Shown piece by piece: positions 25,746 through 35,541 of a stretch of DNA of 64,000 nucleotides (position 1 is its first letter; each line of letters begins with the position of its first letter). The stretch comes from Bacteroidota bacterium. Its GTDB lineage: Bacteria > Bacteroidota > Bacteroidia > Cytophagales > Cyclobacteriaceae. The notes below the pieces were generated by a model. That model had not been told where the DNA came from. It did not search any database and saw nothing but the letters and a program-made list of their open reading frames with translations. The position numbers and the translations under genes are program-made. The stretch spans positions 612,609 to 676,608 of the forward strand of contig JAFDZA010000014.1 of assembly GCA_018267135.1 (NCBI GenBank), given 5' to 3'.

Positions 25746-28700
25746 TTACTCCTTTAGCTGCACGCCTTTTGATTTCAGTACAGAGTTTATTTTAGGGATT
25801 TCGTTGGTTAAAAAAGTCTTCCAGGTGTCAGTCATTTTTTGAATGGAAGGCTCAAGTTCCTTTACTGCCTGGCGCGCTTGTGACGTTACAGGCATATCGG
25901 TGCCTTGCAAAAGAGTAAAGAGTTGTTCGCTTTTTGTAGCTAGGTTATTCCATGACATGGCACTCAGGTCGCGCCCCCACCCACCTGAACCTTTCAGTAA
26001 ATTCATTTTAATTTTAAATTCATTAATATTTTTTTCCAGTGAACCTGAAACTTTAATCTGGCTCAGTTGATTTTCCCAGCCCGAAATAAGTGCCAACGCT
26101 TCTTCTGCATTCTTTCTGCCGTGATAACAAATCATAGAAAGAGTAAACTGTTCTTGTAATTGTGCGCTGGTTGACTGGACACGAGGATCCATTTTTACCG
26201 CCAACTTTTGTGAAAAAATTTGTCCATCAATGGTTAGCTTAATCTGATACTCGGCCGGCAATACCCACGGGGCCGTTGGTTCGGGCGGTGTATTTTTATA
26301 GATAGCCGATATGGGAAAAGAAGGCTCTACATTTAGCGGCTGGTATTTCATATCCCATAAAAAACGATGATGGCCTTTGGAAGTGGACACCATCTGCTGT
26401 GGCCGGATCCAATACAAAGGAATATTTAACTCGGGAACATTGTATGGTTTATCCTTTGAAGAATATTTCCGAACAATTTCATTTTTTTCATTCAATATTT
26501 CTAATGAAACTTCCCGGGCATCCGATTTTAAATAATAATCAATAATCGCCCCATCCGGTGGGTTTTCGCCAGCCGGTTCTTCTTGTGGCAGAGGTGTATC
26601 GGGATTTAAATTCCACCGAATGCGAAGTGCTGTTTGTGGTTTATATAAAATAGCTTGAGATGTCTTTTCTTCTTTTATCTGGCGAAGAGGAGTGATGTTA
26701 TCTAATATCCAAAAAGAACGGCCGTGTGTACCTACTACCAGGTCATCATCTTTAATCACTAAATCGCGAATGGAAGTGCACGGCATGTTTAGCTGCAAAC
26801 TCTGCCAGTGTTCTCCGTCATCAAAAGAAACATTTACAAAACGTTCAGATCCCGCAAACAGCAGCCCCCTGATCTGTGTATCTTCTTTAACTGAATTAAT
26901 AGGGTCGGCCGAAAGTCCTGACACGATTTCTTTCCATGTCTTTCCCCCATCTGTCGTTTTATAAATATGAGGTTGTGGGTCATCTAAGCGGATACGGTTT
27001 ACTGCGGCATACGCTACTTCTTTATCAAAATGACTTGCCTCCATGATAGAGACTTTGCTCCACGAAGTGATTTGGGGGGGGGTAACATTCGCCCATGTTT
27101 TTCCGCCATCCCATGTAACATGAATCAACCCATCATCCGTGCCCGCCCAAAGGAGGTTGACGTCTAACGGAGACGGTGCCAGCGTATAGACCACCCCCCT
27201 GCGCGGCATGGTTTTCATTTTATCATTCTTAAAAACACCAATATTATCGGGCACGTCCCAACTCTCGCGCGACAAATCGGGGCTGATCACTTCCCACGAT
27301 TGTCCGCCATTTTGTGTTTTAAAGATTACGTTGCCTGCAAAAAAAAGAGTCTTCGGGTCAGCGGGCGAAAACAAAACCGGGGCTGTTCGGATAAACCGAT
27401 ATTTTCCGCTGTGTATAGCCTCGGGTGCTATATTTTGAATTTGGCCGGTACGCTTATCATACTTTGTTATCTTTCCTCCATAAATAATGTTGGGGTCTAA
27501 CGGATCGGCCGCCACATACCCATATTCTTCTACACCCACCGGATGCCATTCGCGAAATGTAATGCCCCCATCGTTTCCCCTCGAAGCAATACCAACCGAC
27601 CCATTTTCTTGTTGCCCTCCATAAACATTGTAAGGAAAAGCATTGTCCGTACTAACGTGATAGAACTGAGCCGTAGGCTGATTATACCACGAACTGAATG
27701 TTTTACCACCGTTTACAGTAATGATAGCTCCTTGATCTACGGCAAACAGTATGATATCAGGGTTATTGGGGTTAATCCAAATACGATGGTAGTCATCGCC
27801 TCCGGGGGCCCCGCGAATTCCCGTCCAGGTTTTTCCACCATCTTCCGATTTCCAGGTTACTACATTGGCGCTATAAACAATATCCGGGTTTTTGGGGTGT
27901 ACTTTTACTTCGGCAAAATCGGATCCGCGACTCCAATGTCTTCCGTCTGCCGAAACTCTTACCCAAGTTTCGCCTGCATCGTCAGATCGATAAATTCCCC
28001 CATTGCTGCCCGCATCAACGGTAGCATACATTCTGTTAGAATTGCTTGGTGCTATGCAAAACCCGATGCGGCCCAATCCTTGTTCAAACGTAGGGAGCCC
28101 ATTGATTATTTTTTTCCAATGCGTGCCGCCATCAGTTGATTTGTATAAGCCGCTTCCAGGTCCTTGCCAGGCTCCGTTCTCCCAGGGGCCTTGGCGCGAT
28201 GACCACAAGTCGGCAAACACTACATTAGAATTATTGGGGTCAACCGTTACCTGAACGGCACCGGTATTTTCATCAATGTATAGAGTTTTCTCCCACGTTT
28301 TGCCGCCATCCACACTTCTAAAAACTCCTCGCTCTGTATTAGCCCCATACGGACGACCAAGCGCTGCCACAAAAATTATATTTTCATTCAAGGGGTCAAC
28401 CGCCAGCCCGCCTACTTGTTGAACATCTTTCAACCCAATGTGTTTCCATGTTTTTCCGGCATCGGTTGATTTATACATCCCATCACCCACAGACAAATCG
28501 GGGCGCTGTACGCCCTCTCCGCTTCCTACATAAATTACATTTGGATTAGACGGGGCAACGGCAATATCGCCTATGGACCCTGTTGGTTGGTCATCAAAAA
28601 TAGGATCCCATGTGCGTCCATAATCTGTCGTTTTCCATACGCCTCCATTATTGGCGGCCATATAAAATACATTAGGCTGCTGAGGCACACCTACCGCACC

Positions 28701-28826
28701 AATAGTGCGCCCGGCACGATGGGGGCCAATCATGCGCCATTTCATATTATTATAAAAAGAAGGATCAACCTGGGCAAATGAAGCAACCGAGTTAACCAAG
28801 ACGATAAATAAAATAAGATTTTTCAT
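25746..28826 (-). CDS. Large secreted BNR/VPS10-like beta-propeller protein
   Basis: The start at 28826 (MKNLILFIVLVNSVASFAQ) gives a signal peptide and a 1026-residue protein; the frame extends 10 codons further. From ~25 to ~700 it carries repeated Asp-box/BNR motifs of the form S-x-D-x-G-x-T-W, e.g. KTTDYGRTWDP, KSTDAGKTWKH, RSVDGGKTWEK and KTQNGGQSWEV, i.e. two seven-bladed-type propellers as in sortilin/VPS10-like glycosyl hydrolase-related proteins. The last ~300 residues form a separate domain with helices. No T9SS sorting signature is visible at the C terminus (ends KSKGVQLKE). Bacteroidota often hold several such proteins; no substrate is known. Confidence 0.85.
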   Translation of the reverse strand: MKNLILFIVLVNSVASFAQVDPSFYNNMKWRMIGPHRAGRTIGAVGVPQQPNVFYMAANNGGVWKTTDYGRTWDPIFDDQPTGSIGDIAVAPSNPNVIYVGSGEGVQRPDLSVGDGMYKSTDAGKTWKHIGLKDVQQVGGLAVDPLNENIIFVAALGRPYGANTERGVFRSVDGGKTWEKTLYIDENTGAVQVTVDPNNSNVVFADLWSSRQGPWENGAWQGPGSGLYKSTDGGTHWKKIINGLPTFEQGLGRIGFCIAPSNSNRMYATVDAGSNGGIYRSDDAGETWVRVSADGRHWSRGSDFAEVKVHPKNPDIVYSANVVTWKSEDGGKTWTGIRGAPGGDDYHRIWINPNNPDIILFAVDQGAIITVNGGKTFSSWYNQPTAQFYHVSTDNAFPYNVYGGQQENGSVGIASRGNDGGITFREWHPVGVEEYGYVAADPLDPNIIYGGKITKYDKRTGQIQNIAPEAIHSGKYRFIRTAPVLFSPADPKTLFFAGNVIFKTQNGGQSWEVISPDLSRESWDVPDNIGVFKNDKMKTMPRRGVVYTLAPSPLDVNLLWAGTDDGLIHVTWDGGKTWANVTPPQITSWSKVSIMEASHFDKEVAYAAVNRIRLDDPQPHIYKTTDGGKTWKEIVSGLSADPINSVKEDTQIRGLLFAGSERFVNVSFDDGEHWQSLQLNMPCTSIRDLVIKDDDLVVGTHGRSFWILDNITPLRQIKEEKTSQAILYKPQTALRIRWNLNPDTPLPQEEPAGENPPDGAIIDYYLKSDAREVSLEILNEKNEIVRKYSSKDKPYNVPELNIPLYWIRPQQMVSTSKGHHRFLWDMKYQPLNVEPSFPISAIYKNTPPEPTAPWVLPAEYQIKLTIDGQIFSQKLAVKMDPRVQSTSAQLQEQFTLSMICYHGRKNAEEALALISGWENQLSQIKVSGSLEKNINEFKIKMNLLKGSGGWGRDLSAMSWNNLATKSEQLFTLLQGTDMPVTSQARQAVKELEPSIQKMTDTWKTFLTNEIPKINSVLKSKGVQLKE

Positions 28827-28856
28827 GGTAAGTGAAGGTAGAAAATATTTTTGCAT

Positions 28857-29308
28857 GAAAAATAAAATATTCTGTTACCGGTATATCTTATGGTGTTGGT
28901 CGGTTGTTGCATTCTTTAGCACCATGTAAAAAAAAAAGATATAATGTGAGTCCATCGAAGGAAGGCCTCTACCTTTGCGGGTGTTCTTCACTCGCTATCT
29001 GATTTATTCTTTCGGTATACAATAAAATATACTACTTAAATTCGGTTTGGATAGGGCGATGTCGGCCAGTAAACATTGTTGGTGAGCAATCGGTGGCAAC
29101 TAAGGAATAGGCACTTTACAAATGCACGCAAAATGATGCAGTAACTACCTTTGTCGCTGAGGAGGGATACCGAACTAATAGCACAACTGTCAGATCAAGT
29201 TTTAATTATGACAACTAAAGCCGAGCCTACCGGTGTTGTTTGAGTTAGCTGCACTACCTTGCTGCCGCACGGAACTCACCAATCGTCTTTTCAATTCGAC
29301 ACTTCTTG
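28857..29308. other. Gene-free stretch with two promoter-like boxes
   Basis: About 450 bp with no convincing open frame on either strand. TACCTTTG occurs on the plus strand at 28970-28977 and 29146-29153, matching the -7 consensus, though neither has a strong -33 box. Downstream are inverted repeats TGTCA/TGACA (~29189-29214) and TGAGTT/AACTCA (~29250-29279, with an inner TGC/GCA). It may encode a small RNA, serve as leader for the glucanase gene, or be gene debris. I recognise no known RNA family in it. Confidence 0.4.
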
Positions 29309-29381
29309 AGCGGGAAACGAGGCTCGAACTCGCGACCCTCAGCTTGGGAAGCTGATGCTCTACCAACTGAGCTACTCCCGC
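29309..29381 (-). tRNA. tRNA-Gly (anticodon CCC)
   Basis: 73 nt on the minus strand. The acceptor stem is GCGGGAG with TTCCCGC, the D arm GCTCAGTTGGTAGAGC, the anticodon arm TCAGC-TTCCCAA-GCTGA with CCC at 34-36, a 5-nt variable loop and a T arm containing TTCGAGC. Discriminator base U; CCA is not encoded. It reads GGG codons. It stands alone, with no other tRNA nearby. Close in sequence to E. coli tRNA-Gly(GCC) apart from the anticodon stem. Confidence 0.96.
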
Positions 29382-29517
29382 TTATTCAACCGAATAAAGA
29401 TTGACGATTTTTTACAGACCCAAAATTGAACATTCGCAATTCAAATTCCAAACGCAGGTCATAAATGAAAAAAATAAACTATGTTCGCTTTTGTTTGTAA
29501 GCAAAATTTATAGACGT

Positions 29518-30303
29518 ATGAAAAACATAGGAGCCATCTTTCTACTCATTGGAATCAGTTCTTGTTTCTACCACTTTAAAACTGACAAAAAAAAATTGGT
29601 TTGGCAGGATGAATTCAATTATACCGGCCTGCCCGATTCTACCCGGTGGGGATATGACCTCGGTGGTAGCGGATGGGGCAATAACGAAGCCCAGTATTAT
29701 ACTCATCGTATTAAAAACGCACATGTAGAAAACGGAATATTAACGATTGAAGCCATCAAAGAAAATTACGAAGGAAAAGAATTTACCAGTGCCCGGATGA
29801 TTACCAAAAACAAGGGCGATTGGAAATACGGCCGGATAGAAATACGCGCTAAATTACCCAGCGGCAACGGCACCTGGCCTGCTCTATGGATGCTGCCTAC
29901 AGATTGGAAATACGGAGGCTGGCCGGCCAGTGGAGAAATTGATATTATGGAGCATGTGGGGTTTGCCCCAGGCGTAATTCACGGCACCTTGCACTCCGAA
30001 AAATACAATCACATCAAACAAACCCAGCAAGAAGGCACAATTACCGTTCCCGATTGCCAGGATGTTTTTCATTTGTATGCTATTGAATGGGGCGAAAACC
30101 AGATAAACTTTTTTGTGGACGACAAGAAATACCACTCGGTAACTAAAAACCCCAGCGTCAATTATACCGGGTGGCCGTTCGACCAACGGTTTCACCTCAT
30201 CCTGAACATTGCCGTGGGAGGAAATTGGGGAGGTATGAAAGGGATTGATCCGGCCATCTGGCCTCAGCGTATGGAAGTAGATTATGTGCGGGTTTATCAA
30301 TAA
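29518..30303 (+). CDS. GH16 family beta-glucanase lipoprotein
   Basis: The ATG at 29518 (MKNIGAIFLLIGISSCF) starts a lipoprotein signal with lipobox ISSC (Cys16); the frame extends upstream to a TTG at 29401 without homology. The 261-residue protein has the GH16 catalytic signature GEIDIMEHVG, with Glu nucleophile and Glu acid/base either side of Asp, and the flanking LPSGNGTWPALWMLPTD and WPFDQRFHLILNIAVGG segments of laminarinase-type members. It should cut beta-1,3 or mixed-linkage glucans at the cell surface. The protein ends soon after the catalytic domain, with no carbohydrate-binding module. Confidence 0.93.
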   Translation: MKNIGAIFLLIGISSCFYHFKTDKKKLVWQDEFNYTGLPDSTRWGYDLGGSGWGNNEAQYYTHRIKNAHVENGILTIEAIKENYEGKEFTSARMITKNKGDWKYGRIEIRAKLPSGNGTWPALWMLPTDWKYGGWPASGEIDIMEHVGFAPGVIHGTLHSEKYNHIKQTQQEGTITVPDCQDVFHLYAIEWGENQINFFVDDKKYHSVTKNPSVNYTGWPFDQRFHLILNIAVGGNWGGMKGIDPAIWPQRMEVDYVRVYQ

Positions 30304-30313
30304 GCCACCCCAA

Positions 30314-30883
30314 ATGCTTACCCAAAAAAGAAAACTCATTCTTGCCTCTGCTTCGCCCCGCAGGCAGTATTTATTAAAAGAAATTGGTTTGGCTTTTTCT
30401 ACAGACCCTCCTCATATTGACGAAACATTTCCAAACGATATGCCGGTAGAGCATGTCCCCTCCTATCTGGCTGAAAAAAAGGCAAGAGCACTGTTTCCGA
30501 AAATTAAAAACGAAATAGTGCTGGCCTCAGATACCGTGGTGATCTTAAAAAATCAAATTTTAAATAAGCCGCAAGACCGAAACGAAGCCATACAAATGTT
30601 GAGTCAGTTGAGCGGCAATACACATACGGTTATTACGGCTGTTTGCTTGCTGAGCTCCGAGAAGTGCGAGTGCTTTGATGATCGTACGGAAGTAACATTT
30701 AAAAAATTATCAATCGAAGAAATTGAATATTACGTTGACCATTACCAACCTTACGACAAGGCGGGTGCATATGGTGCACAGGATTTTATCGGAATGGTTG
30801 CTATTGAAAAAATAGTTGGATCGTATTTTACCGTAATGGGCTTACCTATTCACAAGGTGTATAAACGGCTTCAATCATTTTAA
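30314..30883 (+). CDS. maf: Maf family nucleotide pyrophosphatase
   Basis: The ATG at 30314 (MLTQKRKLILASASPRRQYL) begins 11 bp after the GH16 stop and gives 189 residues; the frame runs back to 30284 inside the previous gene. The Maf signatures are LILASASPRR, LASDTVV and the QPYDKAGAYGAQ box with catalytic Asp and Gln. Maf proteins hydrolyse dTTP/UTP or modified nucleotides as house-cleaning enzymes; overexpression arrests septation in some bacteria. Its end overlaps the convergent glycosyltransferase by 9 bp. Confidence 0.94.
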   Translation: MLTQKRKLILASASPRRQYLLKEIGLAFSTDPPHIDETFPNDMPVEHVPSYLAEKKARALFPKIKNEIVLASDTVVILKNQILNKPQDRNEAIQMLSQLSGNTHTVITAVCLLSSEKCECFDDRTEVTFKKLSIEEIEYYVDHYQPYDKAGAYGAQDFIGMVAIEKIVGSYFTVMGLPIHKVYKRLQSF

Positions 30884-31873
30884 TACACTCACTAATTGTT
30901 CAGTCTTAACTGTGTATGCACATTTAAAATGTCCTTTCGGGCAATCTTTATAACCGTGTAAGCCACACGGGCGGCACGCTAATTTTTCATTGGTCTCCAC
31001 CACAAACGATTGCTCCGACAGCGGCCCGAATCCAAAAGCCGGCACCGTAGAGCAAAACACGGCTGCTACCGGGGCATTCATGGCAGAGGCTATATGCATG
31101 GGGGCCGAATCATTTACGAAACTCATTCCTGCATCCTTCATCAACGCGGCTGATTCTAAGAAAGAAAGTTTACCTGCCAGATTAACAATGCTTTCGTTTG
31201 CCGAAGCCAACCGGATAGATTCACAGGTAGCAAAATCGCCCGGTGCCCCCAGCAAATAATAATTAGTATATCGTCCTCTTAGTGAACCCAATAAGTCAAT
31301 CCATTTTTCGGCCGGTAGTTGTTTGGTAAACCAAACCGAAGTGGGTGCCAAACAAATATATTCTCCATTTTTAAAAGAATTAACTTTTTCAAAATCTTTA
31401 GTGGATGGGTAAAGTCGTGGCCGGGCATATTGGGGGTCGGTCAATTCTTTAATCAACTCATGGTTACGTGCCACTTCATGAACCTTGTTAATTGAATGAG
31501 GAAATCGTTTAGTGAATAAAAAAGATAAAGGGTTTTTACTAAAGCCTATTTTAATTCCAGCACCTGAAAAGGCTGTAACCATACCAGAGCTGGCAAACCG
31601 ATGTACATTCACTAAACAATCATAACGCTTGGCACGAATGCGCTGAATTAACTTAAAAAGGTTTTTTATTTTTGATTTTGTTTTATCCCAAATCAATACT
31701 TCCTGTATTAGCGGATGACCCACCAATAACCCTTCGTTTCCTTTTCGCAGAAGAAAATCTATTTTAGATTCAGGATCGTGCTGATGAAGTTTTTCGATCA
31801 ACCCGGTAGCCAAAATAACATCCCCGATAAAGGCAGTCTGAATGATAAGAAATGACTTAGGGCGCAAGGGCAT
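30875..31873 (-). CDS. Glycosyltransferase family 9 (heptosyltransferase-like)
   Basis: 332 residues. The N-terminal FLIIQTAFIGDVILATGL is the ADP-heptose:LPS heptosyltransferase motif, and the C-terminal half has GxxxLxESAALMKDAGMSFVNDSAPMHIA-type residues (FVNDSAPMHIASAMNAP) that form the nucleotide-sugar site. RPCGLHGYKDCPKGHFKC near the C terminus adds a Cys cluster seen in this family. Probably works in LPS inner-core or surface-glycan assembly. Its ATG overlaps the ppa stop (TAATG). Confidence 0.9.
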   Translation of the reverse strand: MPLRPKSFLIIQTAFIGDVILATGLIEKLHQHDPESKIDFLLRKGNEGLLVGHPLIQEVLIWDKTKSKIKNLFKLIQRIRAKRYDCLVNVHRFASSGMVTAFSGAGIKIGFSKNPLSFLFTKRFPHSINKVHEVARNHELIKELTDPQYARPRLYPSTKDFEKVNSFKNGEYICLAPTSVWFTKQLPAEKWIDLLGSLRGRYTNYYLLGAPGDFATCESIRLASANESIVNLAGKLSFLESAALMKDAGMSFVNDSAPMHIASAMNAPVAAVFCSTVPAFGFGPLSEQSFVVETNEKLACRPCGLHGYKDCPKGHFKCAYTVKTEQLVSVLK

Positions 31874-32409
31874 TACTTATTAAATTGAGTTTTATACTGA
31901 GCAATGGCTTTATCAATAATCTTCATGGCTGTTTCTTTATCCTGAAAATCGGGAACGGTTACAATTTTATTTTCTAATTTTTTGTAGCTCTCGAAAAACT
32001 CTTTCAGTTCCAATTTGAAATGCGTTTCCAGTTCGCTGATGTCGCTCAGGTGTTTGGTATTGGCATCATTCTCGGCCACCGCTAAAATTTTTTCATCGCC
32101 TAGGCCCTGATCTATCATGCGCATCACCCCTATTACGCGGGCGGGCACCAGACATAAGGGTTGGATGGGCTCGCGGCATAAAATCATTATATCCAATGGG
32201 TCGTGGTCATCGCCCAGCGTTTGTGGGATGAATCCGTAGTTAGCCGGATAATAAACAGCCGAATACAGCACCCGATCTAACTTGAGAAGACCGGTATCTT
32301 TATCCACTTCATATTTGGTGCGCATACCGGCCGAAATTTCCACAATACCGTTAATGTGTTCGGGTGGATTCTCCCCGATGGGGGTTTCGTGCCAAGGGTG
32401 TTTAATCAT
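31873..32409 (-). CDS. ppa: Inorganic pyrophosphatase (family I)
   Basis: 178 residues. Motifs of soluble family I PPase are present: EISAGMRTKYEVDKDTG, YPANYGFIPQTLGDDHDPLDIMIL (the D-x-D-P-x-D metal site) and the later QGLGDEKILAV with KHLSDI. It drains pyrophosphate from biosynthetic reactions. The stop overlaps the start of the downstream glycosyltransferase by one base, so the two are coupled. Confidence 0.96.
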   Translation of the reverse strand: MIKHPWHETPIGENPPEHINGIVEISAGMRTKYEVDKDTGLLKLDRVLYSAVYYPANYGFIPQTLGDDHDPLDIMILCREPIQPLCLVPARVIGVMRMIDQGLGDEKILAVAENDANTKHLSDISELETHFKLELKEFFESYKKLENKIVTVPDFQDKETAMKIIDKAIAQYKTQFNK

Positions 32410-32442
32410 AATTTTAGTATTAATAAAAAATCTTAATAAAAC

Positions 32443-34863
32443 TCAGTGATTAATTACTACCTGTTTGCTAAGTACGGCCTCCTTATAAAATACGTTAAGA
32501 TAATAAATACCCGGCAGCAGATTACTAACGGGTAGTTGAAGAGTGAATTGATCTGTCTGTGTTGAAAAAATACAGACACCAAAACGATCATACAGATTGA
32601 GCCGGTACAATTGAGGAGGCTCTCCTACTCTATTTGATGATATGCTATCCGTAACAGATACGGTAAGCAGAGTGGAAGCTGGATTAGGGTAAGTAATGAT
32701 CTCGGGGTCTGCCCCGTTTGAAAATTGCAGACATTGCTGTGTTGTGCCACAACTGTTGGAAGCGGAACCTGTAATATTAAAACTTGTATTACTGGATTTC
32801 GCCCGGAAATCGTACGAGGTGGATGAAAGAGTGCTACCCGAAACCACTCCGGGCGTACCCGTCAGAGCATAGGCTACCGAAGTTGGTTGCCCACTGGTAT
32901 TGGCACTAGCATTTGTAACTATAATGTGATCGGTATTGGCGGTGAAAGGAATATTTCCGAATCCGCATAACGGATAGGGGCTTATAGTGCCATCAATTGA
33001 AATAGTGTTGAACACCGGACTGCCTACCCACACGGTTTGTTGAATTGAGGAACTACAGCCCGCCCCGGCTATTGATGCTGTTATTGTGATCTGACCATTA
33101 AAATTGTTAACACGAGTTGCTGCTCCTGTGGTAGAATTAATAGAAAAGCCATTAGAATTACTTGAAGACCAATTGACGGATGAGCCCAATGGCTGGTTTG
33201 TTAATGAGAAAGTAGCAGCAGAACATATCAAGTTAGGTACTGAAAATTGCACAGCTTTCTGGACAGCGGTGTAAGCATTTACCCTGCCATAACCTGCGTC
33301 TGTGCTCCAAGTTCCATTCAGCTGACCTACAACGTTTGACTGATAGCTGTACGATCCAACTTTGTCAACACTGGATTCAAGTATTGCCCGTGCTTGTTGG
33401 CCTGTTAAGCAGGGATCACTCGACAAAATTAGCGCGAGGATGGCAGCCGTATTGGGAGTAGCAGAAGAGGTTCCATTAAAGTTATTTATGTAGGCATTTG
33501 AATAATCACTACCAGTGGGTAGAGTTGTAGTAGTTATATGTACACCCGGTGCAATCACATCCAAACCCGTACCAAAACAACTACCCCACCAAGCCTCACC
33601 ATCGCAACTTGTACCGGATGGGTCGGGTCTTACTCCTGGATTTAAGTCACTAGAATTGCTTGATGATCTCTTTCTAGTATCACACTCACAACTTGCACCA
33701 ACTGCAATCGTATTCGGGTTGGACGCTGGATACAGAATTGAGCTATTGTTGTTTCCTGCCGCAAACAAAACAATCGAACCCTTATTTCCACGTCCTGCTG
33801 TAGTAGCATTGGCGATAGCATTGTCAATTAGTGCCGAAGGTGAACCCCAAAACCAAGAATTTGATATAATGTCTGCTCCGTTATTAATTGCAAAGTTGAA
33901 ACAATCATTAACTTGAGTATCAGTCGCGGTAAATTGACCAAATTGGTTTGCTATACCTAACCTTATAGGAATAATTTTGGAATTGTAAGCAACCCCTACG
34001 CCTCCGATATTATTTTTAATTGCTGCGATAATGCCTGCACAACTTGTTCCATGACTATTGTTAGCATCATACACAGGCCCACCTCTACTATTATTTCCAG
34101 TAGCATCATATCCTGGTAATAAATTCGCTTGTAGATCAGGGTGATTCAAATCTACACCAAGGTCTATTACAGCTACTCTAATTATTGCCCCAGTATAACC
34201 ACTCAACCAAGCACTAACCACCTTCATATCAGCCCCTGAAGTCCCGTTATATTGTCCTGTATTCGTTATGTTCCATTCATTATTAAACAATGGGGCAGGG
34301 CCAGAACTAATCTTAATCCGTCTCACAAAAATCGGCTCAACTACTGATGCAAGACCTGTTCGATGAAGAGTATCACATAAGGCAAATATTTTATCTCCAT
34401 CACTATATACCGAAGTGTTTACTTGCAAGTAATAAAATCCTTTCAAAGATTCGTGAGTTCTAATTAACCCAAATCTTGTAAAATCATTTACGAGATTGGC
34501 CTCATAAGTTGGTTTAAAAAAAATTACACTGGTTGGTGCTTGCAAAGTACCGTCAGCGTATTGATAATAGGATGTGCTATAAAGTCGCTTAGCCTGTGAG
34601 AATTTATTTTGAAGAGTGCTCACTTCATTTATGGTATTTGTGGTAAAACCGAATGAATTCTCAAATCTCATTATGAATTTGCTGAAATTAGAATCAATTG
34701 GTGATGTTTTTGTGGTGGGTCTTTGCCCTGAATATTCATAAAAAAATAAACTATCTGTTTTCTTAAATACAGCCACATGCCCATTCGATTTGAGAGTAAA
34801 CTGTTGCGCCTTCAACTGTACAACAGTAGTAAGTGAGATTAGAATCAAGGTGAAATTTTTCAT
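32443..34863 (-). CDS. Secreted subtilisin-family (S8) protease with T9SS sorting domain
   Basis: 806 residues. Signal peptide (1-19), an N-terminal pro-region (~20-200), then the S8 domain with Asp in VAVIDLGVDLNHPDL, His in NNSHGTSCAGIIAA and Ser in FNGTSSATPNTAAI; the catalytic triad is intact. A Cys-rich insert (SCECDTRKR...SCDGEAWWGSC) sits between His and Ser. Two beta-rich Ig-like stretches follow, and the last ~80 residues (TYPNPASTLLTVSV ... LPGIYYLNVFYK) are a T9SS type A sorting domain. It should be exported by Sec, then by T9SS, and act outside the cell. Confidence 0.92.
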   Translation of the reverse strand: MKNFTLILISLTTVVQLKAQQFTLKSNGHVAVFKKTDSLFFYEYSGQRPTTKTSPIDSNFSKFIMRFENSFGFTTNTINEVSTLQNKFSQAKRLYSTSYYQYADGTLQAPTSVIFFKPTYEANLVNDFTRFGLIRTHESLKGFYYLQVNTSVYSDGDKIFALCDTLHRTGLASVVEPIFVRRIKISSGPAPLFNNEWNITNTGQYNGTSGADMKVVSAWLSGYTGAIIRVAVIDLGVDLNHPDLQANLLPGYDATGNNSRGGPVYDANNSHGTSCAGIIAAIKNNIGGVGVAYNSKIIPIRLGIANQFGQFTATDTQVNDCFNFAINNGADIISNSWFWGSPSALIDNAIANATTAGRGNKGSIVLFAAGNNNSSILYPASNPNTIAVGASCECDTRKRSSSNSSDLNPGVRPDPSGTSCDGEAWWGSCFGTGLDVIAPGVHITTTTLPTGSDYSNAYINNFNGTSSATPNTAAILALILSSDPCLTGQQARAILESSVDKVGSYSYQSNVVGQLNGTWSTDAGYGRVNAYTAVQKAVQFSVPNLICSAATFSLTNQPLGSSVNWSSSNSNGFSINSTTGAATRVNNFNGQITITASIAGAGCSSSIQQTVWVGSPVFNTISIDGTISPYPLCGFGNIPFTANTDHIIVTNASANTSGQPTSVAYALTGTPGVVSGSTLSSTSYDFRAKSSNTSFNITGSASNSCGTTQQCLQFSNGADPEIITYPNPASTLLTVSVTDSISSNRVGEPPQLYRLNLYDRFGVCIFSTQTDQFTLQLPVSNLLPGIYYLNVFYKEAVLSKQVVINH

Positions 34864-34912
34864 ATAGGTTATTATAGAATCGATAGATCGAACTTATATC
34901 GCTGTATTTTTT

Positions 34913-35386
34913 TCAATCCAACTTAATGGAGTGGATTGTTATGTAAAAAAATACCGTTTCAGGCAACCCATTAAACCCAAAAGTCTGCGATTCTGCAGGG
35001 CATAGTTTTTTAAGTGCTCCCTCGAATTTCACAGATATGATGTGCTTACGTGAACTTGTGTCGGTAAATGCCCTAACAATAGAAGTATCGGGGTTACAAA
35101 TTTTACAAATCCCGTAATAATTTGTGTTAGGGATATTTACACCGATATACCATGCACTCTTTTTGGAGTCATTTGTATAATAAACTAAACCACCATTATA
35201 TTGATAACCTAAAAAACTCGTGAAGGTCGCACAGTATGCGATCTTACGGGTGGAGCAACCGCAAGTTGAATCAGATGGTGGTAGGGGCAGATTCGTGCTG
35301 CAATTCGAAATAGAGGCTAAATTGGATTTTTCACAGCTGAGACCAACCATAGCTACAATAAAAAAAGTAAAGAATAATAGCTTCAT
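34913..35386 (-). CDS. Cys-rich putative lipoprotein
   Basis: 157 residues. MKLLFFTFFIVAMVGLSCEKS ends in a lipobox-like LSC (Cys18). Eight cysteines occur in total, including CGC (~42-44) and GICKICN (~90-96), consistent with disulfides outside the cytoplasm or with metal binding. No family recognised. It lies 50 bp upstream of the S8 protease on the same strand. Base composition is AT-richer than the core genes nearby. Confidence 0.6.
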   Translation of the reverse strand: MKLLFFTFFIVAMVGLSCEKSNLASISNCSTNLPLPPSDSTCGCSTRKIAYCATFTSFLGYQYNGGLVYYTNDSKKSAWYIGVNIPNTNYYGICKICNPDTSIVRAFTDTSSRKHIISVKFEGALKKLCPAESQTFGFNGLPETVFFYITIHSIKLD

Positions 35387-35541
35387 TATTTAATCCTAAT
35401 TTCTACTTTTCAACATATAAACTTACGAAAAATGAAAGTGGCGCTCAATTTCTATTTTTGAATATGAGTTGTAGCGACACCTCGGTCATTAAACTACCAC
35501 CTGCAAAGCAAGTGGATTTTTAAATGTTATCTGTTTTTGAA

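Noticed and set aside
27543..28139. 198-codon plus-strand frame opposite the BNR protein
   Set aside because: Mirror of regular Asp-box repeats; no start signals or homology.
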